Positions 61,282 through 64,000 of a stretch of DNA of 64,000 bases are shown one piece after another. Under the pieces are notes generated by a model that was given only the letters and a program-made list of their open reading frames with translations, made no database searches and was not told the DNA's origin. Numbering within the stretch: the stretch's first letter is position 1; each line of letters starts with the position of its first letter. Made by a program: the position numbers and the translations under genes. Source of the stretch: an uncultured Bacteroidota bacterium (lineage in GTDB: Bacteria; Bacteroidota; Bacteroidia; Bacteroidales; F082); contig CAITDJ010000006.1 of NCBI GenBank assembly GCA_903891085.1, forward strand, positions 1 through 64,000, given 5' to 3'.

Positions 61282-62967
61282 ATGATTGATGCGACCCGTC
61301 AATTTTGGAGGCAAACATTCTTTGTATTTTTAGTCTTGCTCAGCATGAGCATCCCATTGTCGCGCTTTGCGATGAGTTCATTCCAGTTTTTATTGCTTTT
61401 TGCATGGCTACTTGATGGATTATCGGCAAGGGTATTAAGCCGGTTTTACAGAAAATGTAATCTTTTCAAGGCTATTTATCATACATTCAGATATTTAACG
61501 GACGTGATTATTACCAATATACTTGATAAAACCGCCATTTTCCTGCGAAATAAAATAGCAGTCATTATTGGATCTGTTTACATACTGCATTTAATAGGAT
61601 TGCTCTACACAGCCGATTTCGATTATGCTTTGAAAGATATCCGGATCAAAATACCCTTGTTGCTTTTGCCTCTGATGTTGGCCTCCATGCCAAAACTTAG
61701 CCTGAAACAACTTCATATTTTATTGATTTTTTTCGTATTGGCTGTACTTTCAGGCACTTTCATCAGTTTGAACGAATACCTGAAACAAGATTTTGAAGAT
61801 ATACGCAACATTTCACTTTTCATAAGTCCGGTGCGATTCAGTCTGAATATCGCCCTTGCATTTTTCTTCCTGCTCTACTTCATCACTTCCACCTCATACA
61901 ACCGATTATGGCATCGTCTTATTTTCATCGTCGTCATGGTGTGGCTTGTAACATTTTTAGTCATACTTGAGTCAGCCATTGGGCTGCTCAGCATTTTTAT
62001 TGTCAGTCTGGGCTTACTTTTTTATAAGATGTTCGCTGCTTCTGCGCTACAGTATCGTATACTCATGGGCATCCTGTTCGTAGTATTACCATTATCGACT
62101 TATTGGTATATAAATGAGCAGGTTGCTGAAATGGTCAAAGCACCTGAAATTGACTTTTCGAAACTTGAAAAATTCACCAAATCGGGGAATGCCTATCTAC
62201 ATGATACAATCAATTTTGGGGTGGAGGAAGGAAAATATATTGGTATTTATATGGCAACTGATGAAATGGCAGCGGCCTGGAACAAAAGAAGTAGTTATCA
62301 ATTCCTGGGTCATGATAAAGCCAATCAACTGATTCAGTATACTTTAATAAGATATCTGACATCAAAAAATCTTCGCAAGGATGCCGAAGGAGTCAATAGC
62401 CTAACTGAAAAAGATATTCGTCTGATTGAAAAAGGTATAGCCAATGTGAATTATGTTGAGAGTCCAAGTATAAGAACACGTATCTCAAAGATTCTTTTGG
62501 GTTATCAGCGATACTCCGAAATTCACGATCCAAATGGCAGTTCGGTAATGCAGCGAATCGAACATTGGAAAGCATCAATTTTAATTATAAAAGAACAATT
62601 TTGGTTTGGTGTAGGCACTGGTGACGTGCCGGCAATTTTTGAAGAAACTTATAAACGTATCAATTCACCATTGAAGAACCAATGGCGTTGGCGTTCTCAC
62701 AATCAATACTTTACGATGAGTATCGCTTTTGGCATTTTCGGTGCCATTTGGTTTCTTTTTAGTCTTATTTATCCCGCAGTTATAAATAACAATTACCGAA
62801 ATTACCTGTATGCTGTTTTTCTTTCAATTCTTATGTTATCCATGCTTACTGAAGATACACTGGAAACACAGGATGGAGCGACACTTTTTGCATTTTTCAA
62901 TGCATTATTTCTTTTTTCTCTTCCCGATTCGATGAGCCGGACCAACAAAAAACAGGAAGCAAAATAA
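61282..62967 (+). CDS. O-antigen ligase family protein (Wzy_C-like)
   Basis: A 561-residue membrane protein with about ten to twelve helices. Residues about 30-290 and 490-545 are hydrophobic helices. A large periplasmic loop (about 290-450) ends in FWFGVGTGDVPAIFEETYKR, with the conserved WRSHNQYF (about 471-478), the family's His-containing signature. It likely joins polysaccharide chains to a lipid-A core or forms polymer. Possible relation to the glycosyltransferase and LptF/G-like genes at 23-25.7 kb, though they are far away. Confidence 0.88.
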   Translation: MIDATRQFWRQTFFVFLVLLSMSIPLSRFAMSSFQFLLLFAWLLDGLSARVLSRFYRKCNLFKAIYHTFRYLTDVIITNILDKTAIFLRNKIAVIIGSVYILHLIGLLYTADFDYALKDIRIKIPLLLLPLMLASMPKLSLKQLHILLIFFVLAVLSGTFISLNEYLKQDFEDIRNISLFISPVRFSLNIALAFFFLLYFITSTSYNRLWHRLIFIVVMVWLVTFLVILESAIGLLSIFIVSLGLLFYKMFAASALQYRILMGILFVVLPLSTYWYINEQVAEMVKAPEIDFSKLEKFTKSGNAYLHDTINFGVEEGKYIGIYMATDEMAAAWNKRSSYQFLGHDKANQLIQYTLIRYLTSKNLRKDAEGVNSLTEKDIRLIEKGIANVNYVESPSIRTRISKILLGYQRYSEIHDPNGSSVMQRIEHWKASILIIKEQFWFGVGTGDVPAIFEETYKRINSPLKNQWRWRSHNQYFTMSIAFGIFGAIWFLFSLIYPAVINNNYRNYLYAVFLSILMLSMLTEDTLETQDGATLFAFFNALFLFSLPDSMSRTNKKQEAK

Positions 62968-62971
62968 GTAT

Positions 62972-62979
62972 TACCTTTG
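62972..62979 (+). promoter_or_regulatory. -7 element (TACCTTTG) of cdd
   Basis: TACCTTTG fits TAnnTTTG, 20 nt before the start codon at 63000. It begins 4 bp past the O-antigen ligase stop codon. Confidence 0.45.
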
Positions 62980-62999
62980 TTTGATTCAACAAATCCGCT

Positions 63000-63500
63000 A
63001 TGAGTAAAGAGATTTATCAGTTCGAAATATCAACATATAAATCAGAGTCTGAACTTGATCAAAGTGACCGGGAATTATTAACACAGGCCCACGAAGCCGC
63101 TTCACATGCGTATGCCCCCTACTCACATTTTAAAGTGGGGGCAGCGGTTCGTTTAAATAACGGAGTCATCGTCACAGGAAACAATCAGGAAAATGCTGCT
63201 TACCCATCCGGATTATGTGCCGAAAGGGTAGCCTTGTTCTTTGCCAATTCAAAATATCCCGAAAGTGCTCCTGTTGCTCTTGCCATTACAGCAATCAGTG
63301 AAAAAACACCGATAAGTGAGCCTATCACTCCATGTGGTTCTTGCAGGCAGGTGATGGCTGAATATGAAAAAAAAGGTGGAAAAGACCTGAGAGTAATCAT
63401 GCGGGGACAAGAGGGCCCTGTGCTTATCACCCACAGTATGAAAGTATTACTACCTTTTTCATTTGCCGATGACTTGCTTTTGAAATACATTTCTAAATAA
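63000..63500 (+). CDS. cdd: Cytidine deaminase
   Basis: A 166-residue zinc enzyme converting cytidine or deoxycytidine to uridine. It has YAPYSHFKVGAAVRL (about 38-52), NAAYPSGLCAERVALFFA (about 63-80, Cys ligand and catalytic Glu), and TPCGSCRQVMAEY (about 113-125). All residues match the homotetrameric class. It complements the cytosine deaminase at 2449-2883 in pyrimidine salvage. Confidence 0.95.
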   Translation: MSKEIYQFEISTYKSESELDQSDRELLTQAHEAASHAYAPYSHFKVGAAVRLNNGVIVTGNNQENAAYPSGLCAERVALFFANSKYPESAPVALAITAISEKTPISEPITPCGSCRQVMAEYEKKGGKDLRVIMRGQEGPVLITHSMKVLLPFSFADDLLLKYISK

Positions 63501-63525
63501 TCTCTTTTGAACTAACACAACCAAT

Positions 63526-64000
63526 ATGAAAAAAAGTACCATTCTGTTGTCCTTTCTACTCCTTTGCATTTTTGCTTTCAACAGCGATAAACCTGCTTAT
63601 AAACTCTTTAACAAAAAAGGCAACACAGCAAAGTATAAATCCTTGCTCGAAGCAGCAGCTAAGGCTGATGTGGTGTTTTTTGGTGAATTACACGATAATC
63701 CCATTTCTCATTGGCTACAATACGATCTGACAAGAGACTTGTATAATCTTAGAAACGGAAAAATGGTACTTGGTGCCGAAATGCTTGAGGCTGACAACCA
63801 ACTTGTTTTAAATGAATATCTTATAGATAGTATTAATGCTGATACACTGGCGAAAAGAGCGCGCCTCTGGCCTAATTTTAAAACCGATTATCAGCCACTT
63901 GTCGACTTTGCCAAAGAGAAAAAAATAGCTTTTGTCGCGACGAATATCCCCAGAAAATACGCTTCACAGGTATATAAAAAAGGTCTCGAATCGCTCGATT
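63526..64000 (+). CDS. ChaN/heme-binding (Tiki-like) family protein, N-terminal part
   Basis: ATG at 63526 opens a frame running past the window end (158 codons seen). It starts MKKSTILLSFLLLCIFAFN, a signal peptide. The mature N-terminus has ADVVFFGELHDNPISHWLQY (about 45-64), the ChaN motif with its conserved His and Glu, then MVLGAEMLEADNQLVLNEYL. Members bind heme or act in iron-related processes; some are outer-membrane lipoproteins. The remaining domain is outside the window. Confidence 0.82.
   Translation, partial: MKKSTILLSFLLLCIFAFNSDKPAYKLFNKKGNTAKYKSLLEAAAKADVVFFGELHDNPISHWLQYDLTRDLYNLRNGKMVLGAEMLEADNQLVLNEYLIDSINADTLAKRARLWPNFKTDYQPLVDFAKEKKIAFVATNIPRKYASQVYKKGLESLD

Overview
The window is a chromosomal segment of a member of the Bacteroidota, probably an uncultured Bacteroidales-like anaerobe. 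The evidence is two cell-surface proteins with type IX secretion (T9SS) C-terminal signals (one type A, one type B), repeated Bacteroidota-style -7 elements (TAnnTTTG), few Shine-Dalgarno sequences, and family markers such as DUF4271, head-GIN adhesin-like proteins and PEGA/LPP20 proteins. Housekeeping genes (gap, pta-ackA, gyrB, prmC, rnpB, rnpA, yidD, hemD) make it ordinary chromosome, not a phage or plasmid. No tRNA, rRNA, CRISPR array or IS transposase was seen.

Layout. 0-2.2 kb: two stand-alone receiver-domain proteins and a membrane LuxR-type regulator. 2.4-9.8 kb: a yeast-Fcy1-like cytosine deaminase and two large T9SS surface proteins, one carrying nine InlB-type repeats. 9.8-20.5 kb: gap, a large PEP/pyruvate-binding protein, hemD with DUF4271, and an acetate-energy operon (pta, a 3-hydroxyacyl-CoA dehydrogenase-like gene with altered active-site residues, ackA). 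20.5-25.7 kb: two head-GIN proteins, an LptF/G permease and a glycosyltransferase. 25.9-39.9 kb: the accessory region. 40.1-46.4 kb: xanthine dehydrogenase genes (xdhC-xdhA-xdhB) and, convergent, an NSS Na+ symporter with an overlapping 32-residue MetS-like subunit. 46.7-63.5 kb: gyrB, an outer-membrane barrel and TPR pair, RNase P RNA, a MATE exporter, prolyl oligopeptidase, prmC, rnpA-yidD-ctp, an O-antigen ligase, cytidine deaminase, and the start of a ChaN-like gene.

The standout is a complete diversity-generating retroelement (DGR) on the minus strand at about 30.5-34.2 kb. In transcription order it has a secreted PEGA/FGE-fold target gene ending in a variable repeat (VR1, 32288-32416), an HRDC-domain accessory gene, a DGR-type reverse transcriptase ([13 protein letters not shown]), and a 129-nt template repeat (TR, 30575-30703). 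My codon-by-codon alignment gives 21 differences between TR and VR1, every one at a template adenine. The final 27 nt, which would hold the initiation site, are identical. A paralogous target gene 4.5 kb downstream (25928-27829) ends in a related but drifted repeat (VR2). VR2 differs from TR at about 51 positions, of which about 25 are at adenines, so it looks like an orphaned or ancestral target. About 26 bp flanking TR recurs beside VR1 in inverted orientation. The DGR is surrounded by LPP20-like lipoproteins and a transglutaminase-like protein, which suggests an envelope module whose display protein is diversified.

Limits: all family assignments come from reading motifs in the sequence. 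No database search, structure prediction or genome comparison was run. Counts were made by eye.
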